Part shown: piece by piece, positions 17,682 to 28,164 of the stretch
Position numbering within the stretch: position 1 is the first letter of the stretch
Layout of the letters: every line of letters begins with the position of its first letter
NCBI RefSeq assembly: GCF_003363015.1
Contig: NZ_QRAP01000001.1
Span: 605,162 to 669,161 of the forward strand
Origin: Enterobacillus tribolii
GTDB lineage: Bacteria > Pseudomonadota > Gammaproteobacteria > Enterobacterales > Enterobacteriaceae
Direction: 5' to 3'
DNA: 64,000 bases
Notes under the pieces: generated by a model
The model's input: the letters and a program-made list of their open reading frames with translations, nothing else
Told to the model about the DNA's origin: nothing
Database searches by the model: none
Made by a program: the position numbers and the translations under genes

Positions 17682-18113
17682 TTGGAATCAACACTAGGAT
17701 CAGATTTAGCACGATTAGTTCGCGTTTGGCGGGCATTGATCGATCAGCGCCTGAAGCCGCTGGAGTTAACCCAAACACACTGGGTAACGCTTTACAGCAT
17801 CAATCGCTTGCCGCCTGAGCAGTCTCAGATTCAGTTAGCGAAAGCAATTGGTATTGAGCAACCTTCACTGGTGCGGACGCTGGATCAGCTGGAAGAGAAG
17901 GGATTAATAACGCGCCACACCTGTGCTAATGACCGACGTGCCAAACGCATCAAGTTAACGGAAGAGGCTGCACCGACGATTACCGAAGTGGACAGCGTGA
18001 TAACCCAGACCAGAAAGGAAATTTTAGCAGGTATTTCCACAGAAGAAGTTGAGCTTTTGATTCGCCTGATAGACCGCCTGGAACAGAACATTATTCATCT
18101 GCAAAACAAATAA
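17682..18113 (+). CDS. slyA: MarR-family transcriptional regulator SlyA
   Basis: A 143-residue winged-helix dimeric regulator. Core sequences RPL-type [18 protein letters not shown], the recognition helix region [20 protein letters not shown] and wing [12 protein letters not shown] match E. coli SlyA. SlyA counters H-NS silencing of virulence and envelope genes and responds to small aromatic compounds. The start codon is TTG, with AGGAGGG seven bases upstream, as in E. coli slyA. A perfect SlyA palindrome precedes it and an intrinsic terminator follows at 18171. Confidence 0.96.
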   Translation: MESTLGSDLARLVRVWRALIDQRLKPLELTQTHWVTLYSINRLPPEQSQIQLAKAIGIEQPSLVRTLDQLEEKGLITRHTCANDRRAKRIKLTEEAAPTITEVDSVITQTRKEILAGISTEEVELLIRLIDRLEQNIIHLQNK

Positions 18114-18170
18114 TTGGTAACTTGTTTTCATCTGGCTAGACTTACAGCACACGAAATGAAATTGAAAAGA

Positions 18171-18197
18171 CCGGAAACCTTGTTTCCGGTTTTTTTA
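18171..18197 (+). terminator. Intrinsic terminator after slyA
   Basis: Stem CCGGAAAC / GTTTCCGG with a three-base loop followed by eight T residues. Confidence 0.9.
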
Positions 18198-18290
18198 TTC
18201 CTGAATACCAAGGTTGATAATGCAGCGATTTATCTCAAATTAAGATATTTACTCAGGAAGAAGTCGGAAAATTTGGCTTATAACAAAAAA

Positions 18291-18310
18291 ACGCCTCGTG
18301 AAAGAGGCGT
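18291..18310 (-). terminator. Intrinsic terminator after slyB
   Basis: Stem ACGCCTC / GAGGCGT; on the minus strand it is followed by T7. It lies 24 bases past the slyB stop. Confidence 0.88.
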
Positions 18311-18334
18311 TTTAATTCGGAAATAATTAGGGAA

Positions 18335-18802
18335 TCAGTTCGGTGAAACCGTAACGTTATTACCGCTACCGATCAGCATAACGCGCTGCCCCTGACTAAA
18401 CGGCTTATCACCGTTTTTCTGTACCACAACGATGGATTTACCGTCATCTTTACGAACAACCATCTGGATGCCGTTGGTACGGTTAACAGCACCTTCGATA
18501 GCGCTGCCCGCTACACCACCGGCGACTGCGCCAGCAGCGGTAGCCAGACTACGGCCTGTGCCTCCGCCAATGGTATTACCCAACAGACCGCCGATGACCG
18601 CGCCGCCCAGGGTACCGATTACGTTCGCATCATTGCCAGCCTGAATCTGAACCGGTTTAATGCTGACGATGGTGCCATAGGAGACGTCCTGGGCCTGTTT
18701 GGCCTGACGGGAATCGTAAACATCACCGGACAACGTACTGGTGTTTGCGCAGCCAGCCAGCGTTGCGGTGGCAATTGCGACAATGATTAAACGCTTAAGC
18801 AT
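18335..18802 (-). CDS. slyB: Outer-membrane lipoprotein SlyB
   Basis: A 155-residue lipoprotein. The signal peptide ends in lipobox LAGC (Cys18) if translation begins at MLKRLIIVAI (18802). The mature protein holds a glycine-zipper region (about 65-110: GGAVIGGLLGNTIGGGTG, AGAVAGGVAGSAIEGAVN) and a C-terminal SH3-like strand pattern. In E. coli SlyB is PhoPQ-induced and forms protective rings around outer-membrane proteins. I could not identify a convincing PhoP box upstream. It diverges from anmK. Confidence 0.93.
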   Translation of the reverse strand: MLKRLIIVAIATATLAGCANTSTLSGDVYDSRQAKQAQDVSYGTIVSIKPVQIQAGNDANVIGTLGGAVIGGLLGNTIGGGTGRSLATAAGAVAGGVAGSAIEGAVNRTNGIQMVVRKDDGKSIVVVQKNGDKPFSQGQRVMLIGSGNNVTVSPN

Positions 18803-19206
18803 AAATACTCCTTCCATTTTAGCCTTCTCCATAACCGGTACGAAAAGTACCTGTGTGTAGCGGGCTAATATAATGTTAACTCAGGGACGTTGATACGGGA
18901 TGTGTGCTCCCCTCTCAATATCCGGCAGCATAAACTGAACTGAGTCAACCAACAATAAACAGTTATTTTACTTCCTGTATCCGGTATAGCGAAACATGCC
19001 ATTACCTGCCAGTTTATCCCGGTAACTGCGCATAAGGTAGTGTAACCGTAAAAATGATTACTCACACTCCGTGCTGCACAAAGTCATGTTTCCCGGCTTT
19101 TGTTAGGCTAACCTCTGGACGTAAAATGCAAAATTAGATAAATCTGCTTCAGCTTTACTGAATACTTCCTATATTGCGATAGACCGTCATGAGAAGGATA
19201 AGGGGA
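18803..19206. promoter_or_regulatory. Divergent promoter region slyB/anmK
   Basis: A 404-bp gap between slyB and anmK. It holds the two promoters. Short open frames in it lack a credible ribosome binding site or similarity. AGGGG precedes the anmK ATG. Confidence 0.4.
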
Positions 19207-20352
19207 ATGAGATCAGGACGTTATGTGGGCGTTATGTCCGGCACCAGCCTGGACGGCATTGATGTCGTGTTAGCCGCCATCGATGAGAATATGGTCGCCC
19301 AACAGGGGCGTTATTCTCATCCTTTGCCTCTCGATGTTAAGCGTGATGTTCTGGCGATGTGCCAGGGGCAGCAAACCACGCTGGCGCAGGTCGGCGAGCT
19401 TGATCGGCGCCTGGGGAGCCTGTACGCCGAGGCGATTTGCCGTTTGCTGAAGCAATGCGGCCTGATGCCGCGCGACATCGCCGCCATTGGTTGCCACGGG
19501 CAAACGGTATGGCATCAGCCGGAAGGCGCGCAGCCGTTTACCCTGCAATTGGGCGACAACAACCGCGTGGCGGCGTTGACCGGAATCACTACCGTCGGGG
19601 ATTTTCGCCGCCGCGACATGGCGTACGGCGGGCAGGGGGCGCCTTTGGTGCCGGCGTTTCATCATGCCTTGCTGGCGCATCCGACGGAGCGCCGTATGGT
19701 GCTGAACATCGGCGGTATTGCGAATCTTTCCCTGCTGTTGCCGGGCGTGCCGGTACGGGGGTTTGATACCGGGCCGGGGAATATGCTGCTCGATGCCTGG
19801 GTATGGCGTAATAAGGGCGAGCCTTATGACAAGGACGCCGGTTGGGCGAAGCAGGGGAACGTCAGCCAACCGTTGTTGCAGCAGATGCTGGCGGAAAGTT
19901 ATTTCGCCCGGCCGGCGCCCAAGAGCACCGGGCGCGAATTGTTTAACCTCGGTTGGCTGGAGCAACAGCTCCGGCGCCTGCCCGGCCTACGCGCGGAGGA
20001 TGTGCAGGCCACGCTGGCGGAGTTAACGGCGGTGAGCATCGCCGATCAGGTGCTGCTTGCCGGAGGATGCGAGCGCTTGTTAGTGTGCGGCGGCGGCGCC
20101 AGGAATCCGTTGATTATGGCGCGTTTATCCGCGTTATTACCGGGAACGGAAGTGTGCGTCACCGATAATTATGGTGTCAGCGGGGATGATATGGAGGCAC
20201 TGGCATTTGCCTGGCTGGCTTACCGGACGATATCCGGTTTGCCGGGAAATTTGCCTTCGGTGACCGGCGCGTCGCGGGAAACAATCCTGGGCGCGATTTA
20301 TCCGGCCAACCCCGATGACAGAGAAAAGGTAACCATGGGAGAAACAGAATGA
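19207..20352 (+). CDS. anmK: Anhydro-N-acetylmuramic acid kinase AnmK
   Basis: A 381-residue sugar kinase of the ASKHA fold that opens and phosphorylates 1,6-anhydroMurNAc to MurNAc-6-phosphate in peptidoglycan recycling. The N-terminal phosphate loop [14 protein letters not shown], the central [11 protein letters not shown] and [22 protein letters not shown] segments and the GFDTGPGN motif are all present. ATG 19207, with AAGGGG upstream, is preferred over an ATG six codons earlier. The stop overlaps the mliC start (ATGA), so the two are translationally coupled, as in E. coli. Confidence 0.95.
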   Translation: MRSGRYVGVMSGTSLDGIDVVLAAIDENMVAQQGRYSHPLPLDVKRDVLAMCQGQQTTLAQVGELDRRLGSLYAEAICRLLKQCGLMPRDIAAIGCHGQTVWHQPEGAQPFTLQLGDNNRVAALTGITTVGDFRRRDMAYGGQGAPLVPAFHHALLAHPTERRMVLNIGGIANLSLLLPGVPVRGFDTGPGNMLLDAWVWRNKGEPYDKDAGWAKQGNVSQPLLQQMLAESYFARPAPKSTGRELFNLGWLEQQLRRLPGLRAEDVQATLAELTAVSIADQVLLAGGCERLLVCGGGARNPLIMARLSALLPGTEVCVTDNYGVSGDDMEALAFAWLAYRTISGLPGNLPSVTGASRETILGAIYPANPDDREKVTMGETE

Positions 20353-20666
20353 TCAAATATGTTGTATTGGCCGGGGCCGTGCTGGCCCTGTCAGGGTGTC
20401 ATCTGCTGCGTGGCGGCAATGAGGCGCCGGAGAAACTGTCTTATCAGTGCGGCACGATGCCGCTGACGGTGTCCCTCGATAAAGCCAAATCTGAAGTCAG
20501 TTTTATCATGGACGGCACGCCGCTGACGTTGCCGCAGACCGTCTCGGCATCCGGTGCGCGCTACAGCAACGGAACCTACACCTTCTGGTCGAAGGGCAAC
20601 AAAGCGTTTATCGAACGTAACGATAAGGTCGTCGTCGACGATTGTACTCTGCAACCGGCGAAGTAG
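20349..20666 (+). CDS. mliC: Membrane-bound lysozyme inhibitor MliC
   Basis: A 105-residue lipoprotein with signal [16 protein letters not shown] and lipobox Cys17. The mature part matches the MliC/PliC domain: a YQC cysteine near residue 33, the [17 protein letters not shown] loop that inserts into the lysozyme active site, and a terminal DDC cysteine that can form a disulfide. It protects the cell against C-type lysozyme. It overlaps anmK by four bases, which links lysozyme resistance and murein recycling in one operon. Confidence 0.93.
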   Translation: MIKYVVLAGAVLALSGCHLLRGGNEAPEKLSYQCGTMPLTVSLDKAKSEVSFIMDGTPLTLPQTVSASGARYSNGTYTFWSKGNKAFIERNDKVVVDDCTLQPAK

Positions 20667-20906
20667 GCCGTATGCAGGAGGAGATGGACGGAACCGTTTC
20701 CTCCTGGCACTGTCCCTATAGCTGCGCCGAAACTGTCATTACTGTACCCATCCGCACTAATCTCATTTAAATTCAAATTATTAGCTTGTTTCAGAGTCTT
20801 TTACGGCCGCCATATGTCTGCCTGTGCCCCGTCACGGGTGAATTGAGATTACACGTTGCCCGGCGCAGAATAGCCTTCAGCAAAATTCACGGGTCAGGAC
20901 TACGAT

Positions 20907-21560
20907 ATGAGCGACAATCACGAACTTCATCTTGAAGATTTACGCCGGGAGTATACCCATGGCGGACTGCGCCGCAGCGACCTGACGGACGATCCCCTCG
21001 AGTTATTCGAGCGCTGGCTGAAGCAAGCCTGTGACGCGCGGCTGGCCGATCCGACGGCGATGTGCGTCGCCACCGTGGATGAACGGGGCCAGCCCTATCA
21101 GCGCATCGTGTTGCTTAAACACGTCGACCAGCAGGGCATGGTGTTCTATACCAACCTTGGCAGCCGCAAAGCGCAGCAACTGGCGCACAACCCGCGCGTC
21201 AGCCTGCATTTCCCCTGGCACACGCTGGAGCGGCAGGTCAGCGTTCTGGGCGTGGCGGAGCGCTTGTCGATGCTTGAAGTGATGAAATATTTCCACAGCA
21301 GGCCGAAAGACAGCCAGATCGCGGCCTGGGTATCGCGCCAGTCTTCGCGTATTTCGACCCGCGGCGTGCTGGAAAGCAAGTTTCTGGAATTGAAACAAAA
21401 GTTTTCGCAGGGAGAGATCCCGTTGCCCAGTTTCTGGGGCGGATTCCGGGTAAAAATCGAGTCCGTTGAGTTTTGGCAGGGGCGGGAGAGCCGGCTGCAC
21501 GATCGCTTTCTATACCAGCGCGACGGAGATGGCTGGACGATCGACCGTCTGGCGCCGTAA
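20907..21560 (+). CDS. pdxH: Pyridoxine/pyridoxamine 5'-phosphate oxidase PdxH
   Basis: A 217-residue FMN enzyme making pyridoxal 5'-phosphate from PNP or PMP. The PNPOx fold spans residues about 30-200, with FMN/PLP binding motifs [24 protein letters not shown] split around residue 70-95 and the C-terminal dimer/active-site signature FWGGFRV...[12 protein letters not shown]. It sits between mliC and tyrS as in E. coli; a 240-bp spacer before it probably carries its own promoter. Confidence 0.97.
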   Translation: MSDNHELHLEDLRREYTHGGLRRSDLTDDPLELFERWLKQACDARLADPTAMCVATVDERGQPYQRIVLLKHVDQQGMVFYTNLGSRKAQQLAHNPRVSLHFPWHTLERQVSVLGVAERLSMLEVMKYFHSRPKDSQIAAWVSRQSSRISTRGVLESKFLELKQKFSQGEIPLPSFWGGFRVKIESVEFWQGRESRLHDRFLYQRDGDGWTIDRLAP

Positions 21561-21668
21561 ACGCTGGCATAACGGGGAGTTGGCCTTTATTCTATAGCGT
21601 TCCGTCGCCGGCGTTTTAAGGTCGTCGGTGCAACAACGACTATTGGCATAAATCAAATGGAGTCATTA

Positions 21669-22943
21669 ATGGCAAGCAGCAATCTGATAAAGCAATTGCA
21701 AGAGCGGGGCCTCGTGGCCCAGGTAACGGATGAGGAAGCGCTGGGTGAGCGACTGGCGCAAGGGCCAATCGCACTCTATTGCGGCTTCGATCCGACCGCA
21801 GACAGCTTGCATTTGGGCCATCTGGTGCCGTTGCTGTGCCTGAAGCGTTTTCAGCTCCAGGGTCACAAGCCGGTGGCGTTGGTGGGCGGGGCGACCGGCC
21901 TGATCGGCGATCCGAGCTTTAAGGCGGCCGAACGTAAGCTGAATACGACAGAAACCGTGCAGGAGTGGGTTGATAAGATCCGCCGCCAGGTCGCACCGTT
22001 CCTGGACTTCGACTGCGGTGAAAACAGCGCCATCGCGGCCAACAACTACGATTGGTTCGGCGATATGAACGTGCTGACCTTCCTGCGCGACATCGGTAAG
22101 CACTTCTCCGTGAACCAGATGATCAACAAAGAAGCGGTGAAGCAGCGCCTCAACCGCGACGACGTGGGCATCTCCTTCACCGAGTTCGCTTACAACCTGC
22201 TGCAGGGCTATGATTTCGCCAGCCTGAACAAACTGCATGGCGTTGAGCTGCAAATCGGCGGCTCCGACCAGTGGGGCAACATCACCTCCGGTATTGATCT
22301 GACCCGCCGCCTGAACCAGAAGCAGGCCTGGGGGCTGACCGTTCCGTTGATCACCAAAGCGGATGGCACCAAGTTCGGTAAAACGGAAGGCGGCGCGGTA
22401 TGGCTGGACCCGAAAAAGACCAGTCCGTACAAATTCTACCAGTTCTGGATCAATACCGCGGATGCGGACGTCTATCGCTTCCTCAAGTTCTTCACCTTCA
22501 TGGAACTGAGCGATATCGACGCGCTGGAAGAAGAAGACAAGAACAGCGGCAAAGCGCCGCGCGCCCAGTATGTGCTGGCGGAAGAAGTGACCCGTATGGT
22601 TCACGGCGAAGAAGGGCTGGCGGCGGCGCAGCGTATTACGCAGAGCCTGTTCTCCGGCGCGCTGAACGAACTGACCGAGAATGACTTCGCCCAGCTGGCG
22701 CAGGACGGTATGCCGGTTATCGAACTGGATCGCGATGCCGATCTGCAGCAGGCGCTGGTTAACGCTGAACTGGTTCCGTCACGCGGGCAGGCTCGTACCA
22801 TGATTTCCTCTAACGCGGTGACGATTAACGGTGAAAAGCAGTCAGATGCGGAATACGTCTTCACCGACGCTGACCGTCTGTTCGGGCGTTACACGCTGTT
22901 GCGCCGCGGTAAAAAACATTATTGCCTGATTTGCTGGAAATAA
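21669..22943 (+). CDS. tyrS: Tyrosyl-tRNA synthetase TyrS
   Basis: A 424-residue class I aminoacyl-tRNA synthetase, the same length as E. coli TyrS. The HIGH-type motif is HLGH in [10 protein letters not shown], the KMSKS-type motif is KFGKT, and a C-terminal S4 RNA-binding domain covers about residues 355-420 ([18 protein letters not shown]). ATG 21669 is chosen over an in-frame ATG four codons earlier because GGAG lies seven bases before it and the family starts [14 protein letters not shown]. Confidence 0.97.
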   Translation: MASSNLIKQLQERGLVAQVTDEEALGERLAQGPIALYCGFDPTADSLHLGHLVPLLCLKRFQLQGHKPVALVGGATGLIGDPSFKAAERKLNTTETVQEWVDKIRRQVAPFLDFDCGENSAIAANNYDWFGDMNVLTFLRDIGKHFSVNQMINKEAVKQRLNRDDVGISFTEFAYNLLQGYDFASLNKLHGVELQIGGSDQWGNITSGIDLTRRLNQKQAWGLTVPLITKADGTKFGKTEGGAVWLDPKKTSPYKFYQFWINTADADVYRFLKFFTFMELSDIDALEEEDKNSGKAPRAQYVLAEEVTRMVHGEEGLAAAQRITQSLFSGALNELTENDFAQLAQDGMPVIELDRDADLQQALVNAELVPSRGQARTMISSNAVTINGEKQSDAEYVFTDADRLFGRYTLLRRGKKHYCLICWK

Positions 22944-22959
22944 GGCAACGGGAAGCAAC

Positions 22960-22981
22960 GAGGGGACGTCAGCGTCCCCTC
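22960..22981 (+). terminator. Probable terminator after tyrS
   Basis: Nine-bp stem GAGGGGACG / CGTCCCCTC with a four-base loop, followed by the weak T-tract ACTCTTT. pdxY begins 49 bases later, so some readthrough is possible. Confidence 0.6.
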
Positions 22982-23029
22982 ACTCTTTAATGACGATAGC
23001 CGCCTTGTGCGGTGATGCAGGCCGTATCC

Positions 23030-23890
23030 ATGAAGAATATTCTGTCCATCCAATCACACGTGGTGTTTGGCCACGCCGGTAACAGCGCCGCTGTGTTTCC
23101 TATGCGCCGTATGGGCGTTAACGTCTGGCCGCTGAATACCGTTCAGTTCTCCAACCATACCCAGTACGGGCATTGGACGGGGTGTGTGATGCCCGCCAAC
23201 CACCTGACCGATATCGTTCAGGGCATTGCGCACATCGGCAAGCTGAAAACCTGCGATGCGGTGCTGAGCGGCTATATCGGCTCGCCTGAGCAGGGCGGAC
23301 ATATTCTGGATATCGTGCGCCGGGTGAAGGAGGCCAATCCTGCCGCCTGGTATTTCTGCGATCCGGTGATGGGACATCCGGGCAAAGGCTGCGTGGTCGC
23401 GCCCGGCGTTGCGGAATTCTTCTGCAAAGATGCTGTCGCATGCAGCGATATGATGGCGCCAAACCTGCTGGAGCTGGAACAACTGAGCGGGCGTACCGTT
23501 CAGTCGGTGGAGCAGGCCGTCGATGCGGCGCGTGAGATCTGCGCCCGCGGGCCGCGCGTGGTGCTGGTGAAACATCTGGCTTATGCCGGTTACAATCCGG
23601 ATCGTTTTGAGATGGTGTTGGTAACGGCGGATGAGGCATGGCACATCAGCCGTCCGTTGGTGGACTTTGGTGAACGTCAGCCGGTAGGCGTGGGCGATCT
23701 GACCAGCGGCCTGCTGTTGGTTAACCTGCTTAAAGGGGAGTCGCTGGGCAAGGCGCTGGAGCACGTCACCGCGGCGGTTTATGAGGTGATGCTGACCACC
23801 AAAGAAATGCAAGAATATGAGTTGCAGGTGGTCGCGGCGCAGGACAGGATTGCGCACCCGCAGCATAAATTCGAGGCCGTCGCGCTGTAA
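23030..23890 (+). CDS. pdxY: Pyridoxal kinase PdxY
   Basis: A 286-residue ribokinase-like enzyme that phosphorylates pyridoxal in vitamin B6 salvage. Motifs include [19 protein letters not shown] at the N-terminus, [11 protein letters not shown] in the middle and the anion-hole/catalytic-base segment [19 protein letters not shown] 23030 aligns with the E. coli start; a frame start six codons earlier is possible. Together with pdxH it forms a B6 pair around tyrS, as in E. coli. Confidence 0.95.
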   Translation: MKNILSIQSHVVFGHAGNSAAVFPMRRMGVNVWPLNTVQFSNHTQYGHWTGCVMPANHLTDIVQGIAHIGKLKTCDAVLSGYIGSPEQGGHILDIVRRVKEANPAAWYFCDPVMGHPGKGCVVAPGVAEFFCKDAVACSDMMAPNLLELEQLSGRTVQSVEQAVDAAREICARGPRVVLVKHLAYAGYNPDRFEMVLVTADEAWHISRPLVDFGERQPVGVGDLTSGLLLVNLLKGESLGKALEHVTAAVYEVMLTTKEMQEYELQVVAAQDRIAHPQHKFEAVAL

Positions 23891-23911
23891 CGCCGCAGGC
23901 AGAAAAGAAGA

Positions 23912-23947
23912 ATCCCGGTTCAGTCATTCTGAGCCGGGATTTTTTTA
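23912..23947. terminator. Terminator between pdxY and gstA
   Basis: Eleven-bp stem ATCCCGGTTCA / TGAGCCGGGAT (one wobble pair) followed by seven T residues; convergent genes on both sides. Confidence 0.9.
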
Positions 23948-23963
23948 TGCCGGAAATCCGTTA

Positions 23964-24569
23964 TTACTTCAGGCCTTCTGCCGTCAGCGCTGCGTCTACA
24001 GCCGGGCGCGCGGCTACGCGGGCCATATAATCGGTCAACGCCGGGTAGGCGGACAGATCGAAATGCAGCGCTTTGGCCCATCCTATCACGGTAAAGAGGT
24101 AAGCATCGGCCACGCTGAAGCGGGAGCCGAGCACATAAGGCTGCTCTTTCAGAACGCCGTTAAGGTAGGCAAACTGGCGCTCCAGCTTCTGGCGGGCGAT
24201 AGCCTTATACTCTTCCGGCGTTTGCGGCGTGAAGAACGGGACGAACCCCTTATGTAGCTCGGTGGCGATATAGTTCAGCCATTCGATGGCGTGATAACGC
24301 GCCAGCGTTCCGGGAGGGGCGATCAGGTTACGATCCGGCACCTTGTCGGCCAGGTATTGCACGATAGCCACACCTTCCGTCAGCAGGCTGCCGTCGTCCA
24401 GCAGCAGGGCCGGAACCTGTCCTTTCGGGTTGATCTTGAGATAATCTTCGCCGTGCTCGGTCTTCTTGGTTGCCAGATCGACTTTTTCCACCGTGAAATC
24501 GAGGCCGGCCTCGCGCAGGGTGATGTGAGGGGAAAGGGAACATGCACCCGGTTTATAAAACAGTTTCAT
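23964..24569 (-). CDS. gstA: Glutathione S-transferase GstA (beta class)
   Basis: A 201-residue beta-class glutathione transferase. The thioredoxin-like N-domain starts [20 protein letters not shown] with the active-site Cys10, has the cis-proline segment [18 protein letters not shown], and the helical C-domain begins near residue 87. The family conjugates glutathione to electrophiles and peroxides. The ATG at 24569 follows GGAGAG; a TTG directly before it is not needed. It is convergent with pdxY. Confidence 0.95.
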   Translation of the reverse strand: MKLFYKPGACSLSPHITLREAGLDFTVEKVDLATKKTEHGEDYLKINPKGQVPALLLDDGSLLTEGVAIVQYLADKVPDRNLIAPPGTLARYHAIEWLNYIATELHKGFVPFFTPQTPEEYKAIARQKLERQFAYLNGVLKEQPYVLGSRFSVADAYLFTVIGWAKALHFDLSAYPALTDYMARVAARPAVDAALTAEGLK

Positions 24570-24718
24570 CAAACTCTCCTTAGACGGTTTATGTGACTGG
24601 GATGAGTCAGGGGTCGTAATGTGATCATCATATTACTGGGATGTCACAGAAATGTCAGTTCCATGCCGCACGTTTTACGTGCAGGACTGCGTCGGCGGCA
24701 ATGAATTAATGATAATAA

Positions 24719-24745
24719 AAAAGCGCCCGCAGGCGCTTTTTTAAA
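24719..24745 (-). terminator. Terminator after dtpA
   Basis: AAAAGCGCC / GGCGCTTTT stem with A/T runs on both sides, 15 bases beyond the dtpA stop. Confidence 0.85.
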
Positions 24746-24759
24746 GGATGACTGAAGGC

Positions 24760-26265
24760 TTACTGCGCTTTGGCAAGTTTTGCCTGATCAGCCGGCTCAT
24801 CGTCCTGCGTCATACGGTTCAGCTTCGGCGCGGCCAGCAGCATCAACACAGCGATAACCGCGGTGGCGATACCAATCTGCATGAACACGTGGCTGTAAAC
24901 GGCCAGGGAAGCGTGTGCATCGCTGATGTCGGACGGTACGGCGGTCAGCGCGGCAACTTTACCGGCGATAATGGCGGCGGCGGCGGTGGTCAGGAACCAG
25001 GCACCCATGATGAAGCCCATCAGACGCTGCGGCACCAGTTGTGCAACCATCGCCAGACCCAGGCCGGAAATCATCAGCTCACCGATACTCTGCAACGCAT
25101 AGCTCAGGATCAGCCAGTTAACGGAAACGATGCCCTGTTCGTTGGCGAAGCTGGCGCCCCACGGCAGAACCAGGAACGCGCCGGAACACAGCACCATACC
25201 GATGGCGAATTTGTACGGCATCGGCAGGCGATCGCCCATCTTATTGTACAGCGCGGCCAGAATCGGGCTGGCAACCATGATCCAGAACGGGTTCAGCGCC
25301 TGATACTGCTCAGGTTCGAACTCAATACCCAGGATAGCGTGTTCAACGTTGTGGATGGCGAAGAAGTTCAGCGACGTCGGCATCTGGCTGTACAGCACGA
25401 AGAACACGACGGCTTCGATCATCAGCAGGAACGCGACGATCATTTTACGACGGGCAGCGCCTTGCAGGGCGAAGGTTTCCTTAGCGAAAACCGCCAGAAT
25501 GCCCAGGGAGATAAACAGCAGCGCCCAGCGGGCAATGTTCTGGTTATGCAGCAACCAGGAGGATATGGCGATCAGGATAACAACGGCGACCAGCGTTGCC
25601 AGCAACTTGCCGATGTTCAGCGGTTCGAAGTCCGGCTTGGAACCCTGATTTTTCACCCAGCGACGGCAGAACATGAAGTTCACGATGGTGATCAGCATGC
25701 CGACCACGCTCAGAGAGAACGCGACGCTCCAGCCGTATTTAGCCGCGAGCCAGGGCGTAGCGAGCATGGAGAAGAAAGAACCGATGTTGATGGACATATA
25801 GTACATGGTGAATGCACCGTCCAAACGCGGGTCGTTCTTATCGTAGCAGGTGGAAAGCAGCGAAGACGGGTTGGCTTTGAACAGGCCGTTACCCACCGCG
25901 ATGGTTGCCATACCCATATAAACCAGGGAAACGCTGTGGCCGGAGTAAGCCACCATCGCATAGCCGATAGCCAGTACGATGGCGCCCAGCACGATAACGC
26001 GCTTGGTGCCGAGGACTTTATCGCCCAGCCAGCCGCCGATGGCGACGAAGCCGTAAACCAGCGCACTGAATGATGAGAACAGGGTGATGGATTCTGCTTC
26101 ACTCAATCCCAGCATTTTGACCAGATAGACGGCCATAATCCCTTGCAGGCCGTAAAACCCGAAACGTTCCCACAGTTCGATGGAGAAGATGAGATAGAAC
26201 GCTTTGGGTTGTTTGAAAGCGTTAAGACTTATGCTTTCATTACTGTTGTTGTTTGCAGTTGACAC
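24760..26265 (-). CDS. dtpA: Proton-dependent di/tripeptide permease DtpA (TppB)
   Basis: A 501-residue POT/PTR family transporter with about 14 membrane helices, equal in length to E. coli DtpA. The proton-coupling motif [10 protein letters not shown] is in helix 1, the PTR2 signature region with GDKVLGTKR and [14 protein letters not shown] follows, and [14 protein letters not shown] matches the family signature. It imports di- and tripeptides with protons. The long upstream region (26266-26807) should hold its promoter; E. coli tppB is OmpR-dependent, but no OmpR site was resolved. Confidence 0.96.
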   Translation of the reverse strand: MSTANNNSNESISLNAFKQPKAFYLIFSIELWERFGFYGLQGIMAVYLVKMLGLSEAESITLFSSFSALVYGFVAIGGWLGDKVLGTKRVIVLGAIVLAIGYAMVAYSGHSVSLVYMGMATIAVGNGLFKANPSSLLSTCYDKNDPRLDGAFTMYYMSINIGSFFSMLATPWLAAKYGWSVAFSLSVVGMLITIVNFMFCRRWVKNQGSKPDFEPLNIGKLLATLVAVVILIAISSWLLHNQNIARWALLFISLGILAVFAKETFALQGAARRKMIVAFLLMIEAVVFFVLYSQMPTSLNFFAIHNVEHAILGIEFEPEQYQALNPFWIMVASPILAALYNKMGDRLPMPYKFAIGMVLCSGAFLVLPWGASFANEQGIVSVNWLILSYALQSIGELMISGLGLAMVAQLVPQRLMGFIMGAWFLTTAAAAIIAGKVAALTAVPSDISDAHASLAVYSHVFMQIGIATAVIAVLMLLAAPKLNRMTQDDEPADQAKLAKAQ

Positions 26266-26807
26266 AAGGTACCTCTAGTTTTTCACAACCTGCCTTACGG
26301 ACAAGACAAAAAAAGTAGAATCCAGCGATGCGGGAGCATCCTGTTTGATAGTTATGAGCTGGAATGACGGCGGTTAATGTTCACTATATGCCGCATCGTG
26401 ACAATAGTTTTGACATATTCTGTTACACAAACTCCCCGCAGGATAATTCGTTGATGTTACAAATGTTACGCAGAATGATTCATTGTGTTTTTTTGCTTTA
26501 GTTGAATGAATGTTCTGCACAGAAGCTGAGCGGCGCCGTTTTTGTGATATATTCTGCTGTAAAAATCAAAATCAGGGATATCTGCCATAAATATCGGAAT
26601 CGCCAGATGTATCTGCATGAAAAATAGCAAACCAACACAATTATCCAAAATTTGAATAGTCTAAGAATTCATGATCGAAAATATCGCCCTTTTATATGTG
26701 ATCGGGATCAAAATAATAAGTAAAAAATACTTGTAGTCATCATGAAAGCAGAAGCGTCTTGAATGATTGGATATTCCCCGGCGCAGGGAATACCCATACG
26801 TGAAATA
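26266..26807. other. Long intergenic region between nth and dtpA
   Basis: This 542-bp AT-rich gap has no frame with a credible start or similarity. It contains the dtpA promoter at its left end, a CRP-like half-perfect site TGTGA-N6-TCAAA at 26697-26712 that is not close to any annotated start, and a 7-bp hairpin without a T-run just after nth (26771-26791). A small RNA is possible but unsupported. Confidence 0.4.
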
Positions 26808-27449
26808 TCAATTTTCGGGGTAAACTTTCTCTTTGAATTCACACAGATCTTCGATGATGCAGGAGCCACAGCGCGGTTTGCGCGCCACGCAGGTATAACG
26901 CCCGTGCAGAATCAGCCAGTGGTGGCAATCAAGCCGGAATTCCGCCGGAACGACTTTCAGTAGCCTGGCTTCTACTTCATCCACGTTTTTCCCCGGCGCG
27001 AAGCGGGTGCGGTTACAGACGCGGAAAATGTGGGTGTCGACGGCGATGGTCGGCCAGCCGAATGCGGTATTAAGCACCACGTTAGCGGTTTTACGCCCGA
27101 CGCCGGGTAACGCCTCCAGCGCTTCGCGGTTTTCCGGCACCTCGCCCTGATGTTGCTCAAGCAGGATACGGCAGGTCTTAATGACGTTTTCCGCCTTGCT
27201 GTTATACAGGCCGATGGTTTTGATGTACTCCTTAACGCCGTCCACGCCCAGCGCCAGTATGGCCGCCGGCGTATTGGCGACCGGGTAGAGCAGTGCCGTT
27301 GCCTTATTAACGCTGACGTCCGTGGCCTGTGCCGACAACAGGACGGCAATCAGCAATTCGAACGGCGTGCTGTAATTCAGCTCCGTCGTGGGTTTCGGAT
27401 TGTTATCCCGCAGTCGTTGCAGGATTTGAATGCGTTTTTCCTGGTTCAT
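26808..27449 (-). CDS. nth: Endonuclease III
   Basis: A 213-residue DNA glycosylase/AP lyase for oxidised pyrimidines. The helix-hairpin-helix LPGVGRKTANVVL holds catalytic Lys120, Asp138 is in AVDTHIFRV, and the [4Fe-4S] cysteines are C187, C194, C197 and C203, the same numbering as E. coli Nth. It is 19 bases downstream of rsxE and in the same direction, the last gene of the rsxABCDGE-nth operon. Confidence 0.97.
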   Translation of the reverse strand: MNQEKRIQILQRLRDNNPKPTTELNYSTPFELLIAVLLSAQATDVSVNKATALLYPVANTPAAILALGVDGVKEYIKTIGLYNSKAENVIKTCRILLEQHQGEVPENREALEALPGVGRKTANVVLNTAFGWPTIAVDTHIFRVCNRTRFAPGKNVDEVEARLLKVVPAEFRLDCHHWLILHGRYTCVARKPRCGSCIIEDLCEFKEKVYPEN

Positions 27450-27468
27450 TCCGTTCTTACCGTCATGA

Positions 27469-28164
27469 TTAGAGAATTGTCTCGCCGTTTGGCACTGATC
27501 CGGCGGATGACGCCTTGCTGGCCTTGCGCATCTTCATCTTTTCATCGATGACATACTTCAGCGCCAGCAGCAGCCCCAGCCCGAGGAAGGCGCCGGGAGG
27601 CAACATCGCCAGCAGGAATGGCGTATCGACGTGGATGATCTCAATGCGCAGCGCCTTCGCCCAGGAACCGAGCAGCAAATCTGCGCCGTCGAACAGGGTG
27701 CCGTTCGCGCAGATCTCGCGCAGCGCGCCGAGCACGAACAGCGCGCCGGTGGCGCCCAGCCCCATTGCCAGGCCGTCGAGAGCGGAAAGCCCGACCGGGT
27801 TTTGCGCAGCGTAGGCTTCAGCGCGGCCGATAACGATGCAGTTGGTGACGATGAGCGGAATAAAAATGCCCAGCGACTCATACAGCCCGAACGCGTAAGC
27901 GTTAATCAGCATCTGCACTGCGCTGACCACGGAAGCGATAATCATCACGTAGATCGGGATGCGGATTTCATGCGGCACCCAGCGGCGCAGGGCGGAAACG
28001 GCGCTGTTGGTGCAAACCAGCACCAGCGTGGTCGCCAGCCCCAGGCCGAGGGCGTTGGTGGCGGTGGAGGACACGGCCAGCAGCGGGCACAGACCGAGCA
28101 ACTGCACCAGCGCGGAGTTGTTTTTCCATAGCCCGTCAACGATCAGCTTCTTGGCTTCACTCAT
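27469..28164 (-). CDS. rsxE: Rsx electron-transport complex subunit RsxE
   Basis: A 231-residue membrane subunit of the Rsx (Rnf-type) complex with about six helices, homologous to RsxA and RnfE. Motifs include [20 protein letters not shown] near residue 22 and the inverted half [17 protein letters not shown], where paired membrane cysteines may bind an Fe-S cluster. In E. coli the complex helps reduce the [2Fe-2S] cluster of SoxR, switching it off. Its start overlaps the rsxG stop by four bases. Confidence 0.95.
   Translation of the reverse strand: MSEAKKLIVDGLWKNNSALVQLLGLCPLLAVSSTATNALGLGLATTLVLVCTNSAVSALRRWVPHEIRIPIYVMIIASVVSAVQMLINAYAFGLYESLGIFIPLIVTNCIVIGRAEAYAAQNPVGLSALDGLAMGLGATGALFVLGALREICANGTLFDGADLLLGSWAKALRIEIIHVDTPFLLAMLPPGAFLGLGLLLALKYVIDEKMKMRKASKASSAGSVPNGETIL

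Noticed and set aside
18803-19000. A PhoP box upstream of slyB
   Set aside because: Only single TAAAC half-sites were visible; no proper direct repeat with 5-bp spacing.
18865-19065. A 66-codon frame in the slyB-anmK gap
   Set aside because: No ribosome binding site, no recognisable protein features, and it lies in a divergent promoter region.
24748-26073. A 441-codon open frame on the plus strand opposite dtpA
   Set aside because: It is antisense to a clear dtpA gene, has a Gln/His/Arg-rich composition without domains, and owes its openness to the codon bias of the real gene.
26466-26648. A 60-codon frame in the nth-dtpA gap
   Set aside because: AT-driven frame without a credible start or similarity.
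26771-26791. Hairpin TATTCCC / GGGAATA after nth as a terminator
   Set aside because: Short stem and no T-run on the relevant strand.
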